This document shows, in pieces, positions 54,876 through 62,382 of a stretch of DNA of 64,000 nucleotides. Below the pieces are notes generated by a model, which was not told where the DNA came from, did not search any database, and saw only the letters and a list, made by a program, of their open reading frames with translations. This stretch comes from JABDIY01 sp963751955 (GTDB lineage Bacteria; Actinomycetota; Acidimicrobiia; Acidimicrobiales; SZUA-35). Position numbers and translations under genes: made by a program. The stretch lies in assembly GCA_963751955.1 (NCBI GenBank), contig CAVVWM010000003.1, positions 186,001 through 250,000 on the forward strand. The letters are read 5' to 3'. Position 1 is the first letter of the stretch; each line of letters starts with the position of its first letter.

Positions 54876-57565
54876 GACAACTCTCCGGGAGGTGCAGTGG
54901 GTTGGGCGAGTGGGGCGACATTCTCGAGTGTGGACTCCGAGGGGGTATCGGCGCGTGCTACCCCTCGCTGAAATCCCGCGAGGTTCGCCCCAAAACGAGC
55001 GGCGACCGAGGGCGCTGATTCCGAGTCGGTCCGAGGCTGTTGGGCCACCGCCTCCAAGGGTTGGTCGTGCAAGGTTTGGTCGTGCTTGTGTGCCAGCGGC
55101 GATGCTCCCGGGATCCGCTTGGCTGCGGTGAAACCTCCGGCAAGGTCGGTCGATCCGGTGGAAGATGGGTGTGGAGACTGTGACCCGGAGGCGGCGGTCG
55201 GCCGTGTCGGCAGTGGACGTCGCCGCTCGATCGGGTTTTCCGGCGTGGCGGGGAATTCGCTGGCGGCTGGGTTCAAACCGGCCAGGTTTCGATCGGAGCT
55301 TGCCGTTGAGGTGACTGGAGGCGGCGCGGATGCGGCCTCACGAGTCGTCGAGGGCAACGGTTGAACCCGGGTTCGCTTTGCCAACCTTGGGTGCGATTCG
55401 GGCGTGACGACGTGAGGATGCGGCGCAGCGACGAGGCCTTCGGAGGGCATTCCGCGATGAACCGGTGCGGGAGGGGCGAATGGCGCTGGGGAAACGGGAG
55501 CCACTGCCCTTGCGGGCGCTTCGTCAGCGATGCGATCGGCGGCCCAAGCCTGGGCACTCCCCATTCCCTCTGCGGAGACCTCAGCGACGAGGCTGGTTTC
55601 GACCTCGCTGGAAGCTTCGTGGCCGAGATTGGGCCTGCTCCCGCTATGCCCTGGGCTCGGGTCACCCTTCGCCTGACAAACCGACTCGGGAAACTTGATC
55701 CGAGCGATCAAGCCGCTCGGTACTCCGCTGAGCAGTTCCACCGTCAATCCATGTCGATGAGCGAGCCGTCCGACTACGTACAGCCCTAGGAATCGGGACG
55801 GAGTTTCGGTTAGTAGTGCTGCATCGGCAATCTGCTGGTTGTTGGCCCTCAGTTCTTCGTCGCTGAGACCGATGCCACGATCTCCGACGGTGACGATGAG
55901 CCCTTCGGGTCCTGTTCGAACCAATACCTCTACCGGTGAGGCGGGTGGTGAGAACATCAGGGCGTTTTCGATGAGCTCAGCCAGCAGGTGGCCGATGTCA
56001 GCTACAGCCGTTCCGATGATGAGGGCGGACGCCTTGTCATCGATGGTGACCCGTTCGTAGTCCTCGACCTCTGAGAGTGCGGATCGGACCACGTCGGCGA
56101 CAGGTATCGCCTGACTGAAGGATCGGCTGGTTTTCGCCCCGGCCAGGACCAGGAGCGACTCAGCGTTTCGGCGCATGCGGGTCGCAAGGTGATCAACCTT
56201 GAAGAGCTCGTGGAGCAGTTCGGGGTCGCGCTCGTTCCGCTCGAGCTTTTCGAGGGATGCCAAAAGACGCATGAGGATCTTCTGGTTCCGTCGTCCGAGG
56301 TTGACGAACATCTCCGACACCGTTCGCCGTGATGCCGCCTGGCCTGCGGCAAGCTCGATCGCCGTGCTGTGGAGCTGATTGAACGCGTCTACGAGCTCGC
56401 CGATCTCATCGTCGGATTTGGCTTCGATCGGCGCAGGCATTTCGATCTGGGCTTCGCCGCCGAGCTCGCGGATCCGGGCGACTGTTGTCGGCAACTCGTG
56501 TTTGGCGATATGCCGTGATTGTTTGGTCAAAGAGAGCAAAGGATTCCGGATGGATCGGTACAGCGCCACCACCGACAGCAACGTGAGACCAGCAAAAAGC
56601 AAGGCAGCGAGAACGGTGCCGCCGAGCGCAAAGAAGGCGCGTTTGGCGCGCACCGTCGCTCGATCTGACGAAGTAGCAATGAGGTCGGCTTCCAGGGTCT
56701 GAACAGCGCCGAACAGAGGCGTGAACGTAGGCAAAAACGAGGCCGAAGGTGCCAGGTCGGGGTTCAACAAGGCGCCGTCGCGAAGTACCGTCATGAGACC
56801 ATAACCCTCGCTGTTGAGAATCTCGGTTTTGAACCGACCGGTGAACTCGGGGCTCTCCAGAGCCAAGATCTCCTGGGTGGTGGCCTGGACCTGGTCAAAG
56901 GATGCCGCCGCCCGAGAGCGGGATTCAAACCTCGCCAACGTGGTCTCGGCCTCACCAATCGCCACGTACCCGATCAGCTCACTCCGAAGACCCGCGCTGA
57001 ACTCGGTGAGTAGGAGAACTGAGCGCGCATCTGTGAGACCGTCGGCTGTCTGAATCGCTCCAGGCGTGACTTCGACCTCGGCGATCGAAAGATCCACCAG
57101 CTGGTCCAGTCTTTGGAAAACAACAGCAGCCTCGCCATCAAGAATTGTCAACGCTTCTTGCCACATCTCTACCGTCGCTTCGGCATCACCGAGCGTCCCA
57201 CGAATCCAGTTGATCTCGGATGCGATGGAGTCAACGGTGGCGGTCCGACCGGAATCGTCGGCAACCTCCCGCAGATACTCTTCGATGGCTACGTCGGTTC
57301 GCTCGCGGGTCAACCGAAGGCGCACTCCGACGGTGTTCGACTGTTGGAACGCGTCCCTCTCAACGATCACAGCCGAGGCAAGGCTCGAGGCAGCTTCGAT
57401 TCGGCTGATCTCGTCCTGTTCGGCAAGAGAAGCTCTGCGCTCGTCGATTGAGTCCACGACAACCAGATACGACGCTGCGACCAGTGGGAGCAGCGGCAAC
57501 GCAGCTAACAGCAACAGCTTGGATCGGAGTGTCAAGCGGCTCAGTTTCAGAGCGGGTTTGGGCAT
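54872..57565 (-). CDS. Conservon sensor histidine kinase (CvnA-like, NIT-type sensor)
   Basis: 897 residues. Two transmembrane helices (LLLLAALPLLPLVAASYLVV near residue 20 and LGGTVLAALLFAGLTLLSVV near 320) enclose an extracytoplasmic helical sensor resembling the nitrate/nitrite-sensing NIT domain. It is followed by HAMP, a dimerisation helix (HELFKVDHLATRMRRNAESL), and a HATPase domain (LLAELIENALMFSPP, VGDRGIGLSD, LGLYVVGRLAHRHG). The last 280 residues are Pro/Ala-rich and disordered, as in CvnA. It is the first gene of the conservon; no response regulator is nearby. Confidence 0.88.
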   Translation of the reverse strand: MPKPALKLSRLTLRSKLLLLAALPLLPLVAASYLVVVDSIDERRASLAEQDEISRIEAASSLASAVIVERDAFQQSNTVGVRLRLTRERTDVAIEEYLREVADDSGRTATVDSIASEINWIRGTLGDAEATVEMWQEALTILDGEAAVVFQRLDQLVDLSIAEVEVTPGAIQTADGLTDARSVLLLTEFSAGLRSELIGYVAIGEAETTLARFESRSRAAASFDQVQATTQEILALESPEFTGRFKTEILNSEGYGLMTVLRDGALLNPDLAPSASFLPTFTPLFGAVQTLEADLIATSSDRATVRAKRAFFALGGTVLAALLFAGLTLLSVVALYRSIRNPLLSLTKQSRHIAKHELPTTVARIRELGGEAQIEMPAPIEAKSDDEIGELVDAFNQLHSTAIELAAGQAASRRTVSEMFVNLGRRNQKILMRLLASLEKLERNERDPELLHELFKVDHLATRMRRNAESLLVLAGAKTSRSFSQAIPVADVVRSALSEVEDYERVTIDDKASALIIGTAVADIGHLLAELIENALMFSPPASPVEVLVRTGPEGLIVTVGDRGIGLSDEELRANNQQIADAALLTETPSRFLGLYVVGRLAHRHGLTVELLSGVPSGLIARIKFPESVCQAKGDPSPGHSGSRPNLGHEASSEVETSLVAEVSAEGMGSAQAWAADRIADEAPARAVAPVSPAPFAPPAPVHRGMPSEGLVAAPHPHVVTPESHPRLAKRTRVQPLPSTTREAASAPPPVTSTASSDRNLAGLNPAASEFPATPENPIERRRPLPTRPTAASGSQSPHPSSTGSTDLAGGFTAAKRIPGASPLAHKHDQTLHDQPLEAVAQQPRTDSESAPSVAARFGANLAGFQRGVARADTPSESTLENVAPLAQPTAPPGELS

Positions 57566-57730
57566 TGGTGCTTACCTCGAGGCATCGGCTGGTCTGCATC
57601 GGGTATCGGCATTCCACATTGCTACTTGATCGACAGTTATGGGCATCGGCCGAACGACCAGGTCAGACATGTTCTGACAACAAAGGCTCCCCGTCGTCAG
57701 GCTCATATGTTCTAAGATCTGAATCACCAA

Positions 57731-57746
57731 GAGGAAGGAGGTGGTC
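57731..57746 (+). promoter_or_regulatory. Extended Shine-Dalgarno sequence
   Basis: GAGGAAGGAGGTGGTCC can pair along 16 positions (two G-U pairs) with the usual 3' end of 16S rRNA, far beyond a normal 4-6 bp site. The first in-frame ATG is at 57760, about 13-17 nt downstream. GGTCC and a downstream GGACC (57766-57770) could also form a hairpin around the start. Confidence 0.5.
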
Positions 57747-57759
57747 CATATTCATTTAC

Positions 57760-57882
57760 ATGAAGGGACCTTGGAGGTGGCTGGCCGCTAGCCGGACAGC
57801 TCATCCGCTGGCGGAAACCCCGCCGGTCACCGCTCAACTACTCGTCGGGTGCGTCCCGCCCGGAACAAACACGATCGGTTGA
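57760..57882 (+). CDS. Possible 40-residue small protein or leader peptide
   Basis: ATG 57760 opens a frame to TGA 57880-57882 (MKGPWRWLAASRTAHPLAET..., Pro/Thr-rich middle, ending PPGTNTIG). It follows the extended Shine-Dalgarno sequence in a 396-bp stretch without another gene. No family is recognised, and the spacing from the Shine-Dalgarno sequence is longer than usual. Confidence 0.35.
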   Translation: MKGPWRWLAASRTAHPLAETPPVTAQLLVGCVPPGTNTIG

Positions 57883-57893
57883 GTTTGAAGAAT

Positions 57894-57930
57894 CGAGGTG
57901 GGAGGGCCCGGCTCGGGCCCTCCCACCTCG
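57894..57930 (-). terminator. Perfect 17-bp stem-loop after the HAD gene
   Basis: CGAGGTGGGAGGGCCCG (57894-57910), a 3-nt loop and its exact complement (57914-57930). It lies 31 bp downstream of the minus-strand HAD gene stop and 12 bp after the plus-strand small frame, so it could end both transcripts. Only a weak T-rich run (ATTCTTC) follows on the minus strand. Confidence 0.7.
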
Positions 57931-57961
57931 CTGTTCACCCTCGAACAGGAGAAACCGACTA

Positions 57962-58579
57962 TCAGAGCAGTGCCCGCAGGCTGCCAATTACCGCGTCAGC
58001 CCGTGCTGCGTCGGGCCAGGTCGAATGGATATGGCCCCACGGGCCGCGCCTCACCAAGACGGCGCGCAGTCCCGCTTCTAGGGCAGGAAGAATGTCATGA
58101 TCCACGCGATCACCGATGTACACGATCTCACCTGCTTCGACGCCAGCTTCCCGAATCAGTCGTCGGAAGAAGCGGTGCGTTGGTTTCTTTGCCCCCCATT
58201 GGTCGCCGCACCGAATCTTGTCCACCGGAAGCCCCATGTTGTCGAGGGCAAGGGTCATTCGTTTCGACTGGTTTCCGGCGATGAGGACTCGATGGCCCGA
58301 TCCTTTGAGGGCCTCCAACGTCGGGATCGCATCCGGATAGAAATCCTCGACGAGAAACCCATCCTCTCGCCGGTTGCGGAAAGTCAAATTGGCCTCGAAG
58401 CGATCGAAGTCAACGCCAAAATGGGTGAAAACATCTCGATAGTCTCGCCCTTCGGCCACATAGGAGCCGAGCACGCCCAAGAAGGTGAGGGGAGGCACGC
58501 CGACGTGGTGGGCGTACCTCAACCACAAACGACTCTCATCGACAAGGGTCTCCCCCACATCGAATGCATACACAACCAC
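57962..58579 (-). CDS. HAD-superfamily phosphatase-like hydrolase
   Basis: 205 residues. Motif I is FDVGETLVD: the nucleophile Asp is present but the usual second Asp is Gly, followed by Glu. Motif II region VLIAGNQSK (Asn), motif III Lys in GAKKPTHRFF and motif IV YIGDRVDHDILPA are clear. A helical cap lies between motifs I and II. The substrate is unknown; the altered second Asp is common in a HAD subgroup and may change acid/base catalysis. A strong stem-loop follows. Confidence 0.85.
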   Translation of the reverse strand: MVVYAFDVGETLVDESRLWLRYAHHVGVPPLTFLGVLGSYVAEGRDYRDVFTHFGVDFDRFEANLTFRNRREDGFLVEDFYPDAIPTLEALKGSGHRVLIAGNQSKRMTLALDNMGLPVDKIRCGDQWGAKKPTHRFFRRLIREAGVEAGEIVYIGDRVDHDILPALEAGLRAVLVRRGPWGHIHSTWPDAARADAVIGSLRALL

Positions 58580-58708
58580 CGGCCGAATCTAGCCAGGCAA
58601 CGTTGGAGACGCGCCGTGAGAGAGATTCTGTTGATCCAAGTCGGCTCAAAGGTCATGCAAGAGCGGTGATCGGACCAACCCGTAGACTCCCCGGCTAGCG
58701 TCGTCTCC

Positions 58709-59224
58709 GTGGAGTTCGTGATCCTGGTAGTAGGGGCGGTGCTCGTCGTGGCCATCGCTCTGGTCGCGGTTGGCGGCGGCGTAGCCAAGACCGCATCCAT
58801 GCCCAACCAAGTCGTGTACGACGTGCAGGAGAGCATCGATTTCTGCGCTGAAGCGCTTCCCGATGAGGTGACGGCGACATTGTCCTACGACGATCTCCGC
58901 CGACTGCTCCGATTGCATTTGGAGTGGATCCAGGCGTATCACTTCACTCCCGAGGGAGATTCGGAGGGACCCGTGGTTTTCAACAACGAGGACGCTCTTG
59001 CGTACGTGATGGAGCGCTCCGCCATCACTCGGCTACCGGTGAGCGCCGCTCACGCCCGCCTGGTACTCGATGCCCACCTCGCATATTTCCAATTCATGGG
59101 AGCGGTTGACATCGAGGCACCCGACCTTGTCCGAAAGGATCTCTCGGAGTTGGGTCTGCTGGACTCCGGTGAGGGCCGTATGCACCCGGAACTGGAAGAC
59201 CCGTCCGACGCGGACGACCACTAA
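58709..59224 (+). CDS. Hypothetical membrane-anchored protein
   Basis: 171 residues with a GTG start. One N-terminal transmembrane helix (FVILVVGAVLVVAIALVAVGGG) is followed by a helical soluble domain (ALPDEVTATLSYDDLRRLLR, AYVMERSAITRLPVSAAH) and an acidic tail. The LSYDDLRRLLRLHLEWIQAY region recurs in actinobacterial hypotheticals. No function known. It is divergent from the HAD gene and precedes a small protein gene by 12 bp. Confidence 0.65.
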   Translation: MEFVILVVGAVLVVAIALVAVGGGVAKTASMPNQVVYDVQESIDFCAEALPDEVTATLSYDDLRRLLRLHLEWIQAYHFTPEGDSEGPVVFNNEDALAYVMERSAITRLPVSAAHARLVLDAHLAYFQFMGAVDIEAPDLVRKDLSELGLLDSGEGRMHPELEDPSDADDH

Positions 59225-59236
59225 ACTCGATCCAAC

Positions 59237-59440
59237 ATGGAACGACCAACAAACTTTGCCCACCACCGGTACGTCGGCGACAAGCGGACGCTCGAGTTCT
59301 ACGACATCGATGAACTCACCGACGAAGCGATCATGGATGAGCTTCAGATCGCTGGCACTTTTACCACGTTTGCTCCCGACACCGAAGTCGAAGCCAAGAA
59401 TCGCGGCTACCACAAGCACACGGGGTCAGGCGCTGGCTGA
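59237..59440 (+). CDS. Small hypothetical protein
   Basis: 67 residues, ATG 59237 to TGA 59438-59440: MERPTNFAHHRYVGDKRTLE, then DELTDEAIMDELQIAGTF and a basic end. It is a plausible stand-alone small protein co-transcribed with its upstream neighbour. The C-terminal end overlaps the possible start of the hydrolase, whose frame lacks a standard start codon, so an indel here is possible. Confidence 0.55.
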   Translation: MERPTNFAHHRYVGDKRTLEFYDIDELTDEAIMDELQIAGTFTTFAPDTEVEAKNRGYHKHTGSGAG

Positions 59441-60200
59441 GAACCTCATACTGCGGGATGAACCCGGTGCGTCGGGCCCCAAACTCGACGTCTCGATTTC
59501 TCACCCTGTTGGCCGCCCGGAGCGGCCGCCGGTTGCGGTTCTGGTTCACGGCTTTCCCTCCGGCACAGTGTACGCATCCAAGATCGGAGCGGACCTCCCC
59601 GAGCTAGCCGATCGGATTGCGACCACCATGGGATGGCAGGCAATCTGCCCGCGCATGCGCGGCTGCGGAACAAGCGATGGCGATTTCTCTTTGGCCGGGT
59701 GGGTAGATGACGTCAAAGCAGCCGTGGCCTACAGCGAAGTCACGTTTCCGAGTTCCCCCATTTGGATCGTTGGGTTCGGGACCGGTGGTGCAGTAGGACT
59801 GATGGCGGCTGCCGATTCGCCGAGCGTCCATGGAGCGTCGGCCTTGGCGACCCCTGCGGACTTCGACGATTGGGCCAACCGACCTGATCAGTTGATCGTT
59901 CACAGCCGCAAGGTCAATGTCATCAAGGATCCGACGTTTCCGCAGGATCGCAAGGGTTGGCGGAACGAGCTTCAGAAGATGAACACGGTTGACGCCGCTC
60001 GCCGGTTCGCCGACAAACCGCTTCTGGTGTTACACGGATCAGAGGACGAACTCGTACCGCCGATAGATGCCCGTGCCGTCGCCGACGCTCATGCCGGTGC
60101 CGACCTTCGAATCATCAACGGTGCCGGTCACCAACTCCGACACGACCCGAGAGCGTTGGCGATGCTTCTGGGCTGGCTGGACCGCCACAGCCAGTCCTAA
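59433..60200 (+). CDS. Alpha/beta hydrolase
   Basis: About 255 residues. The oxyanion motif VLVHGFPSG, the CPRMRGCGTSDGD segment, a nucleophile-elbow region IVGFGTGGAVG (Thr where Ser is usual), the acid in VLHGSEDELVPP and the His in NGAGHQLRHDP follow the fold in order. The elbow G-F-G-T-G-G lacks a clear Ser, so catalysis is uncertain. No ATG, GTG or TTG is found near the start of the conserved protein (a CTG is at 59433); either a rare start or a sequence error. It follows the 67-residue gene. Confidence 0.7.
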   Translation: MAENLILRDEPGASGPKLDVSISHPVGRPERPPVAVLVHGFPSGTVYASKIGADLPELADRIATTMGWQAICPRMRGCGTSDGDFSLAGWVDDVKAAVAYSEVTFPSSPIWIVGFGTGGAVGLMAAADSPSVHGASALATPADFDDWANRPDQLIVHSRKVNVIKDPTFPQDRKGWRNELQKMNTVDAARRFADKPLLVLHGSEDELVPPIDARAVADAHAGADLRIINGAGHQLRHDPRALAMLLGWLDRHSQS

Positions 60201-60204
60201 TTCC

Positions 60205-60432
60205 CTTTCAGGGGGAGCGTTGCCACGCAGGTTCCGTTTCTCGCCTCCTCAGGGTGACCCGTGTTCTCACTCCGAGGCTCGCTCCTTCGTCGCATTGCCC
60301 CTCCGCTTCACGGTTCCCCCTTCGTCAGACTCGAACCGGGGAACGCGAGGAACGAGCAAACCGGCGACGCGAGAACATGACTCGCTTCTGACGAAACGAA
60401 GCTCGGAACCTGCGTGGAACGCCCACGCTGGA
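60205..60432. repeat. Element with nested inverted repeats
   Basis: Between the convergent hydrolase and acyl-CoA dehydrogenase genes, CCACGCAGGTTCCG (60223-60236) recurs as its exact complement at 60404-60417. Inside, TTCGTCAGA and TCTGACGAA (near 60331 and 60387) and GTTCCCC and GGGGAAC also pair. The outer arms extend imperfectly (GAGCGTT/GGGCGTT). This could be a large terminator structure or a small MITE-like element. Confidence 0.5.
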
Positions 60433-60439
60433 GGCGAAA

Positions 60440-61540
60440 TTACAGGCCGATGCGTTGGGCGAGTTGTTCGCGGTGGTAGGCAGGGTCGCCGAACATCAGC
60501 TCTGAGCTTTTGGCTCGCTTGAAGTAGAGGTGGGCGGGATGTTCCCAGGTGAAGCCGATACCACCATGAATCTGGATGTTTTCTGCGGCTGCATGGAAGT
60601 ATGCATCGGAGCAGTACGCCTTGGCGAGACTTGCTACTGAGGGCAATTCATCATTCATCTCGCTTGCGCACCACATGCCGTAGTAGGCGGCGCTCTTGGC
60701 GCTCTCCACTTCAACCAACATGTCAGCACACTTGTGTTTGATGGCCTGGAAGGATCCGATCGGCCGGCCGAACTGCACCCGATCCTTGGCGTACTGGGTG
60801 GCCATCTCGAGAACGAATTGAGCTCCGCCCACTTGTTCCGCGGCTAGTGCGACCACGGCAAGATCGAGGACGGATTCGAGGACCTCCCATCCCGCCCCAT
60901 CGGTTCCGATGAGGGTTGCGGGTGCATTGTCGAGGACGACCTTGGCCTGTTTGCGAGTCTGGTCCATAGTTGCCAGAGCCTCTGTCGAAACTCCGTCAGC
61001 GGAGCCGTCGACCGCAAACAGGCTGATGCCCGCAGAGGTCTTGGCGGCCACGATCAACAGCGCCGCGGTGTGCCCGTCGATCACGAAGCTTTTCGTGCCA
61101 GAGATTTTGCTTCCATCCGAGGTCGCCCCGATCCCCGATTCATCCCATTTTCCGTTTTCTTCGGTGTAGGCCAGAGTGGCCGTCGTCTCGCCGCTGGCGA
61201 TATTTGGAAGGTAGGCCTTCTTTGCCTCTTCATCGCCCGAGTGAAGCAAAGCCAGCGTTGCCAACGTGGTAGAGAAGAACGGAGCGCACAGCAGCGCCCG
61301 GCCCATTTCCTCCAGCACGATCCCGAGTTCGACAAAACCAAATCCCTGACCACCGTACTCCTCGGGCACGATCAGACCAGGTAAGCCCATCTGCTCGCTC
61401 ATTTGCGTCCAGACTGAAAGGTCGTATCCGACCTCGGTGTCCATCTGTTCCCGGACGGCCGCTTCAGACGATTTTTCGCCCAGAAATGCTCGCACAAATT
61501 CTCGCAGTTGATCTTGTTCGTCGGTGAAAGCGAAGTTCAT
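60440..61540 (-). CDS. Acyl-CoA dehydrogenase
   Basis: 366 residues from ATG 61540. It is the shorter, more divergent type common in steroid and acyl-CoA degradation (for example FadE28-like subunits): FVRAFLGEKSSEAAVREQM, IVPEEYGGQGFGFVELGIVLEEMGRAL, a FAD-domain with GTKSFVIDGHTAALL, and C-terminal QIHGGIGFTWEHPAHLYFKRAK. The final Ala-rich motif with WEHPAHLYFKRA is kept. Such proteins often work as heterotetramers with another subunit not present here. It is divergent from the toxin-antitoxin genes. Confidence 0.88.
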   Translation of the reverse strand: MNFAFTDEQDQLREFVRAFLGEKSSEAAVREQMDTEVGYDLSVWTQMSEQMGLPGLIVPEEYGGQGFGFVELGIVLEEMGRALLCAPFFSTTLATLALLHSGDEEAKKAYLPNIASGETTATLAYTEENGKWDESGIGATSDGSKISGTKSFVIDGHTAALLIVAAKTSAGISLFAVDGSADGVSTEALATMDQTRKQAKVVLDNAPATLIGTDGAGWEVLESVLDLAVVALAAEQVGGAQFVLEMATQYAKDRVQFGRPIGSFQAIKHKCADMLVEVESAKSAAYYGMWCASEMNDELPSVASLAKAYCSDAYFHAAAENIQIHGGIGFTWEHPAHLYFKRAKSSELMFGDPAYHREQLAQRIGL

Positions 61541-61583
61541 GTCGAACAGTGAACCACCGCACCGACTCCGCAGCTATTCGATG

Positions 61584-61614
61584 TGTGTACACATGAGTAC
61601 GCATGCTGTAGAAT
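61584..61614 (+). promoter_or_regulatory. Promoter/operator of the toxin-antitoxin pair
   Basis: TGTGTACACA (61584-61593) is a perfect palindrome with core TGTACA, the motif known as the YefM operator core; a second GTAC core lies 10 bp further. TGTACA as -35, a 17-bp spacer and TAGAAT (61609-61614) as -10 make a promoter ending about 7 bp before the ATG, so the mRNA may be nearly leaderless. Autoregulation is an inference. Confidence 0.5.
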
Positions 61615-61621
61615 CGACACG

Positions 61622-61915
61622 ATGGCGACCCACCAGCGGCAGGTAGGTATACGCGAACTTCGACAGCACCTGCGCAGCACAATCAACGCAGCACGCTCTG
61701 GTGAGCGGATCGTGATCACAATGCGGGGTGAGCCTGTCGCCACGGTTGGTCCAATTGCTGATGTCACCAACATCGTCAGCCTGGAGACACTGTCGGCTGC
61801 CGGGCTGATCGCACCTCCCCAGCGCCGCAACCACCCGGTGAGCCCTCACCCCCATGTGCTCCCGGTCGATATGCGTCTGGATCGCGTGCTCGATCAGGTT
61901 CGGGGACGGGCGTGA
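61622..61915 (+). CDS. Phd/YefM-family antitoxin
   Basis: 97 residues from ATG 61622. The N-terminal DNA-binding half matches Phd/YefM: QVGIRELRQHLRSTINAARSGERIVITMRGEPVATVGP. The C-terminal tail (AGLIAPPQRRNHPVSPHP) is Pro-rich and should wrap the toxin. Its stop overlaps the toxin start (GTGATG). Palindromic TGTACA sites lie upstream. Confidence 0.9.
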   Translation: MATHQRQVGIRELRQHLRSTINAARSGERIVITMRGEPVATVGPIADVTNIVSLETLSAAGLIAPPQRRNHPVSPHPHVLPVDMRLDRVLDQVRGRA

Positions 61916-62340
61916 TGGGTTCCACTCTGTTCCTTGACACCTCAGCGTTGTTGCGGCGGTATGTCGCTGCCCCCCACCGGCTGCTCGTCCTCGACGCAAT
62001 GGACCGAGCTGATCATTGGGTGGCGTCCTCGCTGTGTCGGACCGAAACCCTGCTCGCTCTCCAGCAGCTGGCACTGAACCCTTCCCACCTCAATGAGTTG
62101 TGGGCCAGTGTGCGAGGAGAGTGGGATGCGTTCTGGGAGGTACCAGTCGATACCAAAGCGATCAACAACGCAGTGGAGATCGGAGGCCGCTTCGGGCTGG
62201 GCACGATCGACGCGCTGCAGTTGGCATGCGCCTCGCGCCTACCCCTCCCGCTGTCCTTCTGCACCTTCGAACGGCAACAGATGCCGGTGGCTACAGAACT
62301 GGGTTTCCACCTCGTAGCACCGGAGACAACTGCTGGATGA
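61912..62340 (+). CDS. PIN-domain toxin (VapC-like)
   Basis: 142 residues (GTG 61912; ATG 61915 also possible). PIN acidic residues are placed as expected: LFLDTSALLRRYV, SLCRTETLLAL and GLGTIDALQLACASR, with FCTFERQQMPVA near the end. VapC toxins cut tRNA or rRNA when not held by antitoxin. It overlaps the antitoxin gene, so the pair is a type II system. Confidence 0.92.
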   Translation: MMGSTLFLDTSALLRRYVAAPHRLLVLDAMDRADHWVASSLCRTETLLALQQLALNPSHLNELWASVRGEWDAFWEVPVDTKAINNAVEIGGRFGLGTIDALQLACASRLPLPLSFCTFERQQMPVATELGFHLVAPETTAG

Positions 62341-62382
62341 CGAGCGCCACCGGTTGAATCGTCATTCAAGTACGGTTGACCT

